Source: Brevundimonas sp. (GTDB lineage: Bacteria; Pseudomonadota; Alphaproteobacteria; Caulobacterales; Caulobacteraceae). Taken from it: a stretch of DNA of 64,000 nucleotides. Below, in pieces: positions 53,608 through 62,639 of the stretch. The stretch's first letter is position 1; the number at the start of each line of letters is the position of its first letter. The notes beneath the pieces were generated by a model, which was not told the origin of the DNA, made no database searches, and worked only from the letters and a program-made list of their open reading frames with translations. The stretch is taken from the NCBI RefSeq assembly GCF_003248455.1, contig NZ_QFNM01000005.1:62001-126000 (forward strand), given 5' to 3'. The position numbers were made by a program, and so were the translations under genes.

Positions 53608-53622
53608 GTCGAAGGTTTTCCC

Positions 53623-54429
53623 ATGCTGCGCCGTTCCGTTTTCCTGTCCGCCCTGGCTCTGGCCCTGGTTCCCGCCTTGGCCGCCTGCGGGCGCCAGGCG
53701 GCGGACGGCCAGGGGCCGCTGAAAGTCGGCGCGACCGCCGTGCCGCACGCCGAGATCCTGGAACAGGTGAAGCTGATCCTGGCCAAGGAAGGGATCGACC
53801 TGCAGATCGTCGTCTTCAACGACTACGTCCAGCCCAACACCCAACTGGCCGAGAAGCGGCTGGACGCCAACTATTTCCAGACCAAGCCCTATCTGGACGA
53901 GTTCAACGCCGGTCGCGGCGCGAACCTGGTCACGGTCGCCGGCGTCCATGTCGAGCCGCTCGGCGCCTATTCCCGCAAGCACGGGACCCTGGCGGCCCTT
54001 CCGAACGGCGCCGAGATCGCCCTGCCGAACGATGCATCCAACACCGGCCGTTCGTTGTTGCTGTTGAAGGCGGCGCGCCTGATCGCCCTGAAGAAGGGCG
54101 CCGATCCGTTGCAGACGGTGGCGGACATCGCGGGCAATCCCAAGGGGTTCCGTTTCCGCGAACTGGAGGCGGCCACCCTGCCGCGCGTTCTGGACCAGGT
54201 CGATCTGGCGGTGATCAACACCAACTACGCGCTGGACGCCGGCCTCAGCCCCCGCAACGACGCCCTGACGCTGGAGGGCGGCGACAGCCCCTATGTGAAC
54301 TATCTCGTCGCCCGCGCCGACAACCGCGACGATCCCCGCATCAGGGCTCTGGCCGCCGCCCTCACCAGCCAGACGATCAAGGACTACATCAACCGCACCT
54401 ACGCAGGCGCCGTCGTCCCGGCCCGATGA
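53623..54429 (+). CDS. metQ: methionine-binding lipoprotein
   Basis: NlpA-family substrate-binding protein. Signal peptide with lipobox ALAAC (Cys22). Family blocks: 'LKVGATAVPHAEILEQVK' near 38, 'FNDYVQPNTQLAEKRLDANY' near 66, 'FQTKPYLDEFNAGRG' and 'AVINTNYALDAGLSP' near 200. Full length at 268 residues. It lies 15 bp after metI and completes the metNIQ operon. The following gap to copB (54430-54572) shows no clear terminator. Confidence 0.95.
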   Translation: MLRRSVFLSALALALVPALAACGRQAADGQGPLKVGATAVPHAEILEQVKLILAKEGIDLQIVVFNDYVQPNTQLAEKRLDANYFQTKPYLDEFNAGRGANLVTVAGVHVEPLGAYSRKHGTLAALPNGAEIALPNDASNTGRSLLLLKAARLIALKKGADPLQTVADIAGNPKGFRFRELEAATLPRVLDQVDLAVINTNYALDAGLSPRNDALTLEGGDSPYVNYLVARADNRDDPRIRALAAALTSQTIKDYINRTYAGAVVPAR

Positions 54430-54572
54430 TAACTTCGCCAGCCTATCACTTCTCGCCGACATCACACTGTGGGCCAAACGAATCCGCTCGCGCTTCGAAT
54501 CCTCCACCCGGTCTGTGGCGCGAGTTGCGCTCGATCCGACGTCCGATCTAGGCCTGAGCCTGGCCGCCGTAG

Positions 54573-55505
54573 TCAGAACCAGCCCTTGAGGCCGACAACG
54601 ACTTGGGCGCCGTCGCGGTCGCCGCCATGCGCCCGGACCATGTCAGCGGTCGATCCGAAGGCGCGGGTCCATTCAACGCCGAGATAGGGGGCGAACTCGC
54701 GCCTGATCTCGTATCGCAGGCGAAACCCGGCCTGGATCGACGACAGGCCGGCGCCGATCCGCCGTTCGGGATTGTCGCGGGCCGAAAGCGCCACCTCGAC
54801 GCGGGGTTGCAGGATCAGCCGTTGAGTGATGCGCTGGTCGTATTCAGTCTCGACGCTGGCGGTTAGATCGCCCTGGGTGGACAGGAAGGCGGCCGCGTCG
54901 ATTTCCAGCCAATAGGGGGCCAGACCCTGAAACCCCAGCACGGCGTGGGTCGTATCCGGCCCGTCGGGACGAATATCCTGACGCACGCCGGCCTGCAGAT
55001 TCCAGAACGGCGAGATGGCGCGGCTGTAGAGGGCCTGGAGTTCCGCCTCGTGAAGCCGACCGTGCGGATCGCCTTCGCCCTCGGCCTTCCACCAGAAACG
55101 GTGGATGTCGCCGCCGGTCCAGCCCTGGGCGTCCCACCCATAGGCGTCGGGGCCGTCGCCGAATCCCGCCTCCACACGCTCGATGACGACGGCGGTCGTG
55201 CGGACGTCGCCGTTCTCGACGACCAGCAGACGACGCGAGGCGGCCATGGCCTCGGCGCCGAAGATCGCATCGGCGGCATGGGCGGGGCCGGACAGGGCGG
55301 CGGCAGACGGGGCGGCGGCGGACGTAGGGTCTTCCGGCGCGGGCGTCGCCATGCCGCCCATGTCGTGACCGGCGTGCGGATCATGCGGCGCCGATGTCGG
55401 CGCCGGCGTCATGACATGGCCTGCGTGAGGATCGACGGTCTGGGGCGACGGCAGGGCCTGGGCGACGAGCGCCAGGGACGTCAGGGTCAGGAGAAGACCG
55501 CTCAT
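54573..55505 (-). CDS. copB: copper resistance protein B (outer membrane)
   Basis: CopB/PcoB family beta-barrel protein that cooperates with CopA to sequester or oxidise copper outside the cytoplasm. Signal peptide at 1-19; a His/Met-rich stretch in residues 20-55 ('DPHAGHVMTPAPTSAPHD', 'HAGHDMGGMATP') for Cu binding; and barrel strands from about residue 100 on ('WWKAEGEGDPHGRLHEAELQ', 'AGVRQDIRPDGPDTTHAVLG'), ending in an aromatic residue (GLKGWF) as outer-membrane proteins do. Start 55505 overlaps the copA stop (ATGA). Last gene of the copper operon. Confidence 0.94.
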   Translation of the reverse strand: MSGLLLTLTSLALVAQALPSPQTVDPHAGHVMTPAPTSAPHDPHAGHDMGGMATPAPEDPTSAAAPSAAALSGPAHAADAIFGAEAMAASRRLLVVENGDVRTTAVVIERVEAGFGDGPDAYGWDAQGWTGGDIHRFWWKAEGEGDPHGRLHEAELQALYSRAISPFWNLQAGVRQDIRPDGPDTTHAVLGFQGLAPYWLEIDAAAFLSTQGDLTASVETEYDQRITQRLILQPRVEVALSARDNPERRIGAGLSSIQAGFRLRYEIRREFAPYLGVEWTRAFGSTADMVRAHGGDRDGAQVVVGLKGWF

Positions 55506-57241
55506 GAGAGGTCTCCGTCCAGCGGTCGCACCGTCACCACATTGAACATGCCTGCGTGCATGTGCATCAGCAGATGACAGTGGAAGGCCCAATCGCCCGG
55601 CGCGTCGGCGGTCAGGTCGAACGCGACCTTGGACCCCGGCGCCACATTGACCGTGTGTTTCAACGGCTTATGGCCAGCCGGGCCGCCCGTCACCAGTTCG
55701 AAGAAATGGCCGTGCAGATGGATGGGGTGGGACATCATGGTGTCATTGACCAGGGTCACGCGCACCCTTTCGTTCCGCTCGAACCGGATCGGCTCGACCA
55801 GTTCGGAGAATTTGCGCCCGTCGAAACCCCACATGAACCGCTCCATATTGCCGGTCAGGTGGATCTCCAGGCTTCGCGACGGCGGGCGTGGGTCCTTGTT
55901 GGGGCTAAGAGAGACCAAATCGGTATAGACCAGCACCCGGTGCGGCGCGTCCTGAAGGCTCAGAGGCCGTTCGCCCAGACGGTCGGCGGGCGCGGGCGAG
56001 ATCATGTCGACGCCGACCCCCACGGCCATGCCCGGCGGCGCCTTGGACGGATCGCGCATGGACATGGCGCCATGATCCATTGAGCCGTGGTCCATGTCCG
56101 CCATTGCGCCGTGGTCCATGCCGCCCATCCCCATGTCGCGCGGGGTCAGGTTCGGAACGGGTCTCAGCGCCGGAACCTCCGCCGTCATGCCCAGGCGCGG
56201 CGCCAGGGTCGCGCGCGCCATGCCGGACCGGTCGATGGCCTCGGCCACAATCGTGTAGGCGCGGTCGTCGGGCAGACGGACGACGACGTCATAGGTTTCG
56301 GCGACCGAAATCTGGAACTCGTCGGTTTCGACCGGGCGGACGTTCTGGCCGTCGGCGCCCACCACGGTCATGGCCAGGCCGGGGATGCGGACGTTGAAGA
56401 TCGACATGGCCGAGGCGTTGATGATGCGCAGGCGCACCCGCTCGCCGGGCCGGAACAGGCCGGTCCAGTTCTCCTGAGGCCCGTGACCGTTGACCAGATA
56501 GGTGTAGGTCGAACCGCTGACGTCCAGGATGTCGCGCGGGTCCATCCGCATCGACCCCCACATCCGTCGTTCACGCAGGCCCATCCGGTCCGAGCCGTCG
56601 ATCAGGCCGGATAGAGTGGTGCGCTGGCGGTTGAAATAACCTGGCCTCTTTTTCAGCCTGTCCAGAATCTGGTGCGGATGCAGAAAGCTCCAGTCCGACA
56701 GCACGAGCACATGCTCGCGGTCATAGGCGACCGGATCGGCGCCCGCAGGGTCTATGACGAGCGGGCCGTAATGGCCCATCGCCTCCTGCAGGTTCGAATG
56801 GCTGTGATACCAGTATGTCCCCGCCTGTCTGACCGGGAATTCATAGACGAAGGTCTCGCCGGCCTTGATGCCGAGGAAGCTGATGCCGGGCACCCCGTCC
56901 ATCTGGAAGGGCAGCAGCAGGCCGTGCCAGTGGATCGAGGTGTCCTCGTCCAGGGTGTTGGTCACGCTCAGGCGCGCTTTCTGGCCCTCGCGCAGCCGGA
57001 TCAGGGGGGCGGGCAGGGTTCCGTTCACCGTAACCGCATGGCCGGTGCGGCCGCCGACGGTGAACGTGGAATGCCCGACCGTCAGGTCGATGTTCGGACC
57101 CGTCAGGGTCGGCAGATCGGCCCCGATGCCCGACGATCCCGTCTGCGCCCAGGCCGGCAGGGCGGATTGCAGCGCCATCAGCCCGCCGCCGGCGGCGACG
57201 CCGCGCAGCAGGCTGCGGCGATCCAGTGAAGCCTGTCTCAT
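55502..57241 (-). CDS. copA: copper resistance multicopper oxidase CopA
   Basis: Periplasmic multicopper oxidase (579 residues) exported by Tat (MRQASLDRRSLLRGVAAGGG). Copper ligand motifs: HWHG near 87, 'YWYHSHSNLQ' near 130, 'HPIHLHGHFF' near 500 and 'HCHLLMHMHAGM' near 555, i.e. type 1, 2 and 3 sites. A Met-rich linker (GMGGMDHGAMADMDHGSM) near 365 is typical of CopA/PcoA and binds Cu(I). The start at 57241 gives the Tat motif; the long frame to 57592 is antisense to the next gene. Its start overlaps the upstream MauE gene by 4 bp. Likely induced by copper through the MerR-type promoter upstream. Confidence 0.95.
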   Translation of the reverse strand: MRQASLDRRSLLRGVAAGGGLMALQSALPAWAQTGSSGIGADLPTLTGPNIDLTVGHSTFTVGGRTGHAVTVNGTLPAPLIRLREGQKARLSVTNTLDEDTSIHWHGLLLPFQMDGVPGISFLGIKAGETFVYEFPVRQAGTYWYHSHSNLQEAMGHYGPLVIDPAGADPVAYDREHVLVLSDWSFLHPHQILDRLKKRPGYFNRQRTTLSGLIDGSDRMGLRERRMWGSMRMDPRDILDVSGSTYTYLVNGHGPQENWTGLFRPGERVRLRIINASAMSIFNVRIPGLAMTVVGADGQNVRPVETDEFQISVAETYDVVVRLPDDRAYTIVAEAIDRSGMARATLAPRLGMTAEVPALRPVPNLTPRDMGMGGMDHGAMADMDHGSMDHGAMSMRDPSKAPPGMAVGVGVDMISPAPADRLGERPLSLQDAPHRVLVYTDLVSLSPNKDPRPPSRSLEIHLTGNMERFMWGFDGRKFSELVEPIRFERNERVRVTLVNDTMMSHPIHLHGHFFELVTGGPAGHKPLKHTVNVAPGSKVAFDLTADAPGDWAFHCHLLMHMHAGMFNVVTVRPLDGDLS

Positions 57242-57984
57242 ATCGCCATCGCCAGCATGGCGACGGCCATGGCGATCATCATCAGGTTTTCGGTCAGGCT
57301 GACGAAGCCCAGCGGCACGTTCGACGATCCGCCGACGCAGGCGCATTTTAGCACGCGCCGGTCGATATAGACCGCCTTGAACACCGAGGCCGCGCCTACG
57401 CCGCCGATGAACAGGGCGACCGGGGCCGACAGCCAGGTCAGGGCGCCAGCCAGCATCAGAACGCCCGCGCCCAGCTCGGCGAAGGGATAGACATAGGCGT
57501 AGCTCGGCCGTTTCTGCGCCAGCAGGTCGTAGTTCAGGAACATGGTCGAGAATTTCTCGACGTCCTGCAGCTTCAGCATCGCCAGCAGGCACATGGCCGT
57601 CGCGATGAAGTTCGGCAGGATCGACAGACTGGCCAGGGTGCCGAACCTCAGCCAGGCGATTGCCGCTGCGATCAGCAGGGCCACGGCGAACACGGCCAGG
57701 ACGGGCGTATAGCTGGTCGCGCTGGGCTCGGGGACCTTCTGACCGAAGAAGCGGCGCAGATCGTCGTGCCCGCCGATCCGTTGTCCGTCGATGAAGGTCT
57801 GGGGCGTGGTTCTGACGTCGTGTTCGGCCTTGAAGGCGTCGGTTTCGGCGCGGCTGGTCAGGTGGCGGTCATCGACCCGGTAGCCTTTGCGCTTCAACAA
57901 CCACAGGGATTTTCGGCCGTAAGGGCAGACATGCTCGGGCATGACCATCCGATACAGGGTGGCGGTCTTTTCGGCTGCGGGCAT
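57238..57984 (-). CDS. glutaredoxin-MauE fusion membrane protein (248 aa)
   Basis: N-terminal glutaredoxin domain (residues 7-80): CPYG active site at 20-23 (monothiol-like, second Cys replaced by Gly), 'TTPQTFIDGQRIGGHDDLRR' near 60 as the cis-Pro and glutathione-binding segments. A MauE/DoxX-like four-helix membrane domain follows from about residue 90 ('VFAVALLIAAAIAWLRFG', 'VYPFAELGAGVLMLAGALTW', 'LKCACVGGSSNVPLGFVSL' with a CxC). It is first in the copper operon (copA overlaps it by 4 bp), pointing to thiol redox work on copper-loaded or Cys-containing periplasmic partners. The role is inferred from domains and context. Confidence 0.88.
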   Translation of the reverse strand: MPAAEKTATLYRMVMPEHVCPYGRKSLWLLKRKGYRVDDRHLTSRAETDAFKAEHDVRTTPQTFIDGQRIGGHDDLRRFFGQKVPEPSATSYTPVLAVFAVALLIAAAIAWLRFGTLASLSILPNFIATAMCLLAMLKLQDVEKFSTMFLNYDLLAQKRPSYAYVYPFAELGAGVLMLAGALTWLSAPVALFIGGVGAASVFKAVYIDRRVLKCACVGGSSNVPLGFVSLTENLMMIAMAVAMLAMAI

Positions 57985-58019
57985 CGACTTTCCGGAAAGG
58001 CTGACAAGGGGATTTCGCC

Positions 58020-58051
58020 CGTGTACGGTCTGTACCGTGGTACGGAGTCAA
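58020..58051 (-). promoter_or_regulatory. MerR-type over-spaced promoter of the copper operon
   Basis: On the minus strand a -35 TTGACT (complement of 58046-58051) is followed after 19-20 bp by a weak -10 (TACACG or GTACAC, complement of 58020-58026), the long spacer typical of MerR/CueR targets. The spacer holds the dyad CCGTAC-N4-GTACAG (complement of 58030-58045), close to the CCGTAC-N4-GTACGG type operator bound by MerR proteins. It sits between the divergent MerR gene and the glutaredoxin-MauE gene. Confidence 0.82.
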
Positions 58052-58054
58052 GCG

Positions 58055-58450
58055 ATGGTGATGACGATCGGCCGACTGGCCAAGTCCGGCGGAGTAGGGG
58101 TGGAGACGATTCGCTACTATCAGCGGCGTGGTCTGCTACGCACGCCCTCGGGCGAGGGGACGACCCGGCGATATGAACCCGCCGATCAGGATCGCCTGCG
58201 CTTCATTCGCCAGGCGCAGACGGCGGGCTTCACCCTGGCGCAGATCGGGGAATTGCTGACCTTGGACGCCGGGACGGATCGCACCAAGGTCCGCGCCATC
58301 GCTAAAGGTCGGATCGCCGAACTGGACCGTCAGATTGCGGAGTTGCAGGGCGCGCGGTCGGCGCTGCAGCGGCTGGCGTCGGACTGCGCGCGCAGCCAGG
58401 AGGGGCCTTGCCCCATCCTGAAGGCGTTCGAACAGACCGTTACGGCGTAA
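58055..58450 (+). CDS. MerR-family metal regulator, CueR-like (131 aa)
   Basis: Metal-sensing activator that untwists over-spaced promoters. N-terminal winged HTH ('MTIGRLAKSGGVGVETIRYY' near 3-22, then 'QRRGLLRTP'), a dimerisation helix, and a C-terminal metal loop with Cys111 and Cys119 (C-ARSQEGP-C, seven residues between), the spacing of the Cu(I)-sensor CueR; mercury-type MerR has eight between its pair and an extra Cys at the start of the dimer helix, which is absent here. Located divergently to the copper operon with a matching operator. Start: the ATG at 58055; a second ATG at 58061 is equally possible. Confidence 0.85.
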   Translation: MVMTIGRLAKSGGVGVETIRYYQRRGLLRTPSGEGTTRRYEPADQDRLRFIRQAQTAGFTLAQIGELLTLDAGTDRTKVRAIAKGRIAELDRQIAELQGARSALQRLASDCARSQEGPCPILKAFEQTVTA

Positions 58451-58766
58451 AGTCGATGGTGCGTTCGAAGGGAGCGTCCACGGGGCGGCCGTTTTCCGTG
58501 ATCGGCGTGACCTCGGCGTTGTTCATCAACGCCAACGCCGCCTCGCCGAAGCCATAGCCTGGCTTGCTTTCTTCCAGCACGACGCAGTCGGCCACATGGC
58601 CTGACGCCAGAGCGGTGCAGCGCAGGCGGACGCTGAACCGCTCCTGCGGAACGGTCGAGGCCTTCTGAACCTGCGCCGGTTTGAGATCGGCCAAGTCGCG
58701 GGGCAGGGCGTCGGTGGGCGCGCCCAGCAGGGTCGTCATCAGGGTCAGGCCGAGGATCAGGGTCAT
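58440..58766 (-). CDS. small exported protein, TonB C-terminal-like (108 aa)
   Basis: A hydrophobic N-terminus (MTLILGLTLMTTLLGAPTDA) suggests a signal peptide. The mature part ('VRLRCTALASGHVADCVVLE', 'ESKPGYGFGEAALALMNNAE', 'PITENGRPVDAPFERTIDF') has the pattern of a TonB-C domain (V...C.V..G.V.....SS.G..LD.AAL). Such stand-alone domains occur in Caulobacterales, with unknown role. It overlaps the 3' end of the merR gene by 11 bp on the opposite strand. Confidence 0.65.
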   Translation of the reverse strand: MTLILGLTLMTTLLGAPTDALPRDLADLKPAQVQKASTVPQERFSVRLRCTALASGHVADCVVLEESKPGYGFGEAALALMNNAEVTPITENGRPVDAPFERTIDFTP

Positions 58767-58865
58767 GGCGTGTCTCGCTTACGCCCTATTAAGATTTGAT
58801 CGCGACCAATGTTCCACCGACCGATGAACTGTGTTCGGGGCGTGTCCTGCGCGGCACAGATCGCC

Positions 58866-59756
58866 TCAGCCGGCCGCCCACGAATGGGGCCTCAAGGCGT
58901 CGCTGCGTTCGGCGCATAGCGTCTTTAACCAGGCGCGCACCGTGCGGAGTCGGGCGGTGTCGTGGACCTCGCGGTGGGTGGCCAGCCAGAACCGTCGCTC
59001 GAGCAGGATCGTGGGCAGCACCCGCTCCAAGCCCGTCGCCATGAAACAGGGCAGGACGCCGATGCCGCCGCCCGCTGCGATGATCTGCCTCTGCGCCTGG
59101 ATCGAGGAGGAGGCCAGGTGCGGCGTCAGGCCGGGCCGGATCTCGTCCAGGTATCGCAGTTCCGGCGCATAGATCAGATCGTCGACATAGCCGACGATGT
59201 CGAAGCCGCTCAGCGCCTCCACCGTCTGCGGCGCTTCTCGGCGCGCCAGATAGTCGGGGGCGGCGTAAAGGGCCAATTGATAGGGCGTCAGCGGCTCGAC
59301 GATCAGCCGCGCCGCATCCGGCGCCGCCAGCGTGATGGCCATGTCCACCTCGCGGCGGCTGGGCGACAGAAACCCGGCGTTGGCGGCCAGTTCGATTCTC
59401 AGGCCTGGACCGGCGCGCCGCAGGTCCGCCAGCGCCGGGGCCAGCAGCGTCACGCCGAACCCCTCGGAGGCGCTGATGCGGACCACTCCGGCCAGCGTTT
59501 CCGGCTGGGTCACGCGGGCGACCGCCTCCATCGCGCCCTCCGCCTGAAGGCCGATATCCAGAAGCTGGGCGCCGGCCGCCGTGAGGTGCAGGCCTGTGGT
59601 GGAGCGCACCACCAGCGTCGATTTCAGCGCCGACTCCAGCCGCGCCACGCGACGGCCCACCGTCGCCGCATCCACTCCCAACCGCTGCGCCACGCCGCCC
59701 AGCGACCCCGCCCTGGCCGCCGCCACGAAGATGCGCAGATCGTCCCAGTCGAACAC
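58866..59756 (-). CDS. LysR-family transcriptional regulator (296 aa)
   Basis: HTH in residues 3-62 ('FDWDDLRIFVAAARAGSLGG' and 'VAQRLGVDAATVGRRVARLE') and an effector domain from about 88 ('LAGVVRISASEGFGVTLLAP'). Divergent from mmsA with a 97-bp gap, so it is the likely regulator of the valine-degradation operon; the inducer could be a branched-chain intermediate (inference). Confidence 0.9.
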   Translation of the reverse strand: MFDWDDLRIFVAAARAGSLGGVAQRLGVDAATVGRRVARLESALKSTLVVRSTTGLHLTAAGAQLLDIGLQAEGAMEAVARVTQPETLAGVVRISASEGFGVTLLAPALADLRRAGPGLRIELAANAGFLSPSRREVDMAITLAAPDAARLIVEPLTPYQLALYAAPDYLARREAPQTVEALSGFDIVGYVDDLIYAPELRYLDEIRPGLTPHLASSSIQAQRQIIAAGGGIGVLPCFMATGLERVLPTILLERRFWLATHREVHDTARLRTVRAWLKTLCAERSDALRPHSWAAG

Positions 59757-59853
59757 GGTCCATGCCCCGCAAAAATGCAGATCGGTTCCTGCAACTTCGC
59801 ATTATCGGGCCCGGCTTGGCGATGCTAGCAAGGCGGACACAAGAAAAACGATC

Positions 59854-61374
59854 ATGGGAGACATCCAGGCCATGCGCGACATTCGCCATTTCATCGACGG
59901 CGCCGCCTTCAACGGCGCGTCCGGGCGCTTCGCCGATGTGTTCGACCCCAACACCGGCGAGGTGCAGGCGCGCGTTCAACTGGCCGGCGTCGGCGAGGTC
60001 GATCGCGCAGTCCAGGCGGCGCAGAACGCCTTCGACGGCTGGGCCTCGACCAATCCGCAGCGCCGCGCCCGCGTCATGTTCGACTTCAAGCGCCTGGTGG
60101 AGGCGAACATCGACGAATTGGCCGAACTGCTGTCCAGCGAGCACGGCAAGGTCGTCGCGGACTCCAAGGGCGACATCCAGCGCGGGCTGGAAGTGATCGA
60201 ATTCGCCTGCGGCATCCCCCACGCCTTGAAGGGCGAATACACGCAAGGGGCCGGGCCCGGCATCGACGTCTATTCGATGCGCCAGCCGCTGGGCGTGGTG
60301 GCGGGCGTCACCCCGTTCAACTTCCCCGCCATGATCCCGATGTGGATGTTCGGCGTGGCCATCGCGGTCGGCAACACCTTCGTGCTGAAGCCGTCCGAGC
60401 GCGATCCGTCGGCGCCGGTGCGTCTGGCCGAACTGATGCTGGAGGCCGGGGCGCCGAACGGCGTGCTGAACGTGGTGCATGGCGACAAGACGGCGGTTGA
60501 CGCCATCCTGACCCACCCGCTGGTGCACGCCGTCAGCTTCGTCGGGTCGTCCGACATCGCCCACTATGTCTATCAGACCGGCGCCGCCAACCATAAGCGC
60601 GTCCAAGCCATGGGCGGGGCCAAGAACCACGGCATCGTCCTGCCCGACGCCGACATGGATCAGGTCATCAAGGACCTGTCGGGCGCGGCCTATGGCTCGG
60701 CCGGCGAACGCTGCATGGCCCTGCCGGTGGTCGTGCCGGTCGGAAAGAAGACGGCGGACGAACTTCGCGAGCGGATGGTGGCGGAAATCCCGACCATGCG
60801 GGTCGGCGTCTCGACCGATGCGGGCGCCCACTATGGTCCCGTCGTCACCGCCCAGCATCGCGATCGCATCGCCGGGTGGATCGAGAAAGGCGTCCAGGAA
60901 GGCGCCGAACTGGTCGTCGACGGCCGCGACTTCAGCCTGCAGGGACATGAGAAGGGCTATTTCATCGGGCCGTCGCTGTTCGACCATGTGAAGCCCGAGA
61001 TGTCGTCCTATCAGGAGGAAATCTTCGGCCCGGTGCTGCAGATCGTGCGCGCCGAGACCTTCGAGGAGGCGCTGGCCCTGCCGTCGAACCACCAGTACGG
61101 CAATGGCGTCGCCATCTTCACCCAGAACGGCCGCGCGGCCCGCGACTTCGCCGCTCGCGTCAATGTCGGCATGGTGGGGATCAATGTGCCAATCCCGGTG
61201 CCGGTCGCCTATCACACCTTCGGCGGCTGGAAGCGGTCGGCCTTCGGCGACATCAACCAGCACGGCATGGAGGGCCTCCGCTTCTGGACCAAGACCAAGA
61301 CCGTGACGGCGCGCTGGCCCGACAGCGAACTGGAACACGCGGATTCGTCGTTCGTCATTCCGACGATGCGCTGA
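59854..61374 (+). CDS. mmsA: CoA-acylating methylmalonate-semialdehyde dehydrogenase
   Basis: Converts (S)-methylmalonate semialdehyde, NAD+ and CoA to propionyl-CoA, the last step of valine catabolism. 506 residues of the ALDH superfamily with the N-terminal 'FIDGAAFNGASGRFADVFDP', 'VAGVTPFNFPAMIPMWMFGV' near 148 (CoA/NAD pocket), and the nucleophile Cys287 in AGERCMALP. The ATG at 59854 is used; the ATG at 59872 (MRDIRHF) is also possible and has a better spaced GGGAG. First gene of the operon, followed after a palindromic repeat by acyl-CoA dehydrogenase. Confidence 0.94.
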   Translation: MGDIQAMRDIRHFIDGAAFNGASGRFADVFDPNTGEVQARVQLAGVGEVDRAVQAAQNAFDGWASTNPQRRARVMFDFKRLVEANIDELAELLSSEHGKVVADSKGDIQRGLEVIEFACGIPHALKGEYTQGAGPGIDVYSMRQPLGVVAGVTPFNFPAMIPMWMFGVAIAVGNTFVLKPSERDPSAPVRLAELMLEAGAPNGVLNVVHGDKTAVDAILTHPLVHAVSFVGSSDIAHYVYQTGAANHKRVQAMGGAKNHGIVLPDADMDQVIKDLSGAAYGSAGERCMALPVVVPVGKKTADELRERMVAEIPTMRVGVSTDAGAHYGPVVTAQHRDRIAGWIEKGVQEGAELVVDGRDFSLQGHEKGYFIGPSLFDHVKPEMSSYQEEIFGPVLQIVRAETFEEALALPSNHQYGNGVAIFTQNGRAARDFAARVNVGMVGINVPIPVPVAYHTFGGWKRSAFGDINQHGMEGLRFWTKTKTVTARWPDSELEHADSSFVIPTMR

Positions 61375-61387
61375 TCCAAATACGATC

Positions 61388-61489
61388 CGTCACCCTCGCC
61401 CTTGTGGCGAGGGTCCAGACGCCCGGTGGTCGGAGTAGGCCCCCAGGCGTCTGGGTTTATGGATCCTAGGCGCAAGGCCTAGGATGACG
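61388..61489. repeat. palindromic intergenic repeat, copy 2
   Basis: About 102 bp between mmsA and the acyl-CoA dehydrogenase gene, matching 7168-7276 with a few changes (CGTCACCCT at the left end, AGGATGACG at the right). Left hairpin CCTCGC...GCGAGG, right hairpin of two CCTAGG hexamers, and 'GTCCAGACGCCCGGTG' and 'CCCAGGCGTC' in the middle. It interrupts an otherwise tight operon. Confidence 0.85.
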
Positions 61490-61502
61490 AGTTGAGGTGG
61501 CT

Positions 61503-62639
61503 ATGGATTTCGCCCTTAACGACGACCAACGCGCCATTCAGGACGCGGCGCGCGTCTTCGCCGACGCCGAACTGGCGCCGCATTCGGCCCGCTGGGACGA
61601 GGACAAGCATTTCCCCATCGAAGTGATGAAACAGGCGGCCGAGATGGGCTTTTGCGGCATCTATACGGGTGAGGAACACGGCGGCATGGCCCTGGGCCGG
61701 GTCGAGGCGGCGCTGATCTTCGAGGAGCTGTCGCGCGGCGACGTGGCGACGGCGGCCTTCATCTCGATCCACAACATGGCGACTTGGATGATCGACCGCT
61801 TCGGCTCGGACGACCTGCGCGGGCAGTTCGCGCCGTCGCTGGTGACGATGGACAAGATCGCCAGCTATTGCCTGACCGAGCCGGGTTCGGGGTCGGATGC
61901 GGCGGCGCTGCGGACCACGGCGGTGCGCGACGGCGACCACTATGTGCTGAACGGGTCCAAAGCCTTCATCTCCGGCGCAGGCGTGTCGGACGTCTATGTC
62001 GTCATGGTCCGGACGGGCGGGGAGGGGGCGAAGGGCGTTTCCGCCATCGTCGTCGAGGCCGGAACGCCCGGTCTGTCGTTCGGCGCGCAGGAGAGGAAGA
62101 TGGGCTGGAACGCCCAGCCCACCGCCATCGTCCAGTTCGACGACTGCCGCGTGCCGGTCGCCAATCTGTTGGGTGAAGAGGGGGCGGGCTTCAAATACGC
62201 CATGGCCGGTCTGGACGGCGGGCGTCTGAACATCGCCGCCTGTTCGCTCGGCGGGGCGCGGCTGGCGCTGGAGACGGCGCAAGATTATGTCGCCAACCGC
62301 AAGCAGTTCGGCCGCCCGATCGGCGAGTTCCAGGCCCTGCAATTCCGTCTCGCTGACATGGCGACGGACCTGGAGGCGGCGCGTCTGATGGTGCTGCGCG
62401 GCGCCTGGGCCATCGACACCGATCACCCCGAAAAGACCAAATGGTGCGCCATGGCCAAGCGGATGGCCACCGACGCCTGTTTCCACATCGCGGACGAGGC
62501 GCTGCAGCTTCACGGAGGCTACGGCTATCTGAAGGACTATCCGCTGGAACGGATCGTGCGCGATCTGCGGGTCCACCGCATCCTGGAGGGCACGAACGAA
62601 ATCATGCGCGTCATCGTCGCGCGGGAGATGGCGAAATGA
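61503..62639 (+). CDS. acyl-CoA dehydrogenase, isobutyryl-CoA type (378 aa)
   Basis: FAD enzyme that oxidises isobutyryl-CoA (or a related branched acyl-CoA) to methacrylyl-CoA in valine breakdown, by context. Visible: 'LTEPGSGSDAAALRTTAVRD' near 125 (FAD site), 'GARLALETAQDYVANRKQFG' near 250, 'LHGGYGYLKDYPLERIVRDL' near 343 and the catalytic base Glu in LEGTNEIMR near 368. ATG 61503 is used; a GTG at 61497 is possible. Its stop overlaps the next gene's start by 4 bp. Confidence 0.92.
   Translation: MDFALNDDQRAIQDAARVFADAELAPHSARWDEDKHFPIEVMKQAAEMGFCGIYTGEEHGGMALGRVEAALIFEELSRGDVATAAFISIHNMATWMIDRFGSDDLRGQFAPSLVTMDKIASYCLTEPGSGSDAAALRTTAVRDGDHYVLNGSKAFISGAGVSDVYVVMVRTGGEGAKGVSAIVVEAGTPGLSFGAQERKMGWNAQPTAIVQFDDCRVPVANLLGEEGAGFKYAMAGLDGGRLNIAACSLGGARLALETAQDYVANRKQFGRPIGEFQALQFRLADMATDLEAARLMVLRGAWAIDTDHPEKTKWCAMAKRMATDACFHIADEALQLHGGYGYLKDYPLERIVRDLRVHRILEGTNEIMRVIVAREMAK

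Noticed and set aside
58789..61338. 849-codon minus-strand open frame across mmsA
   Set aside because: It is the complement of mmsA and of the lysR gene; His/Gly/Asp-rich composition and no domain.
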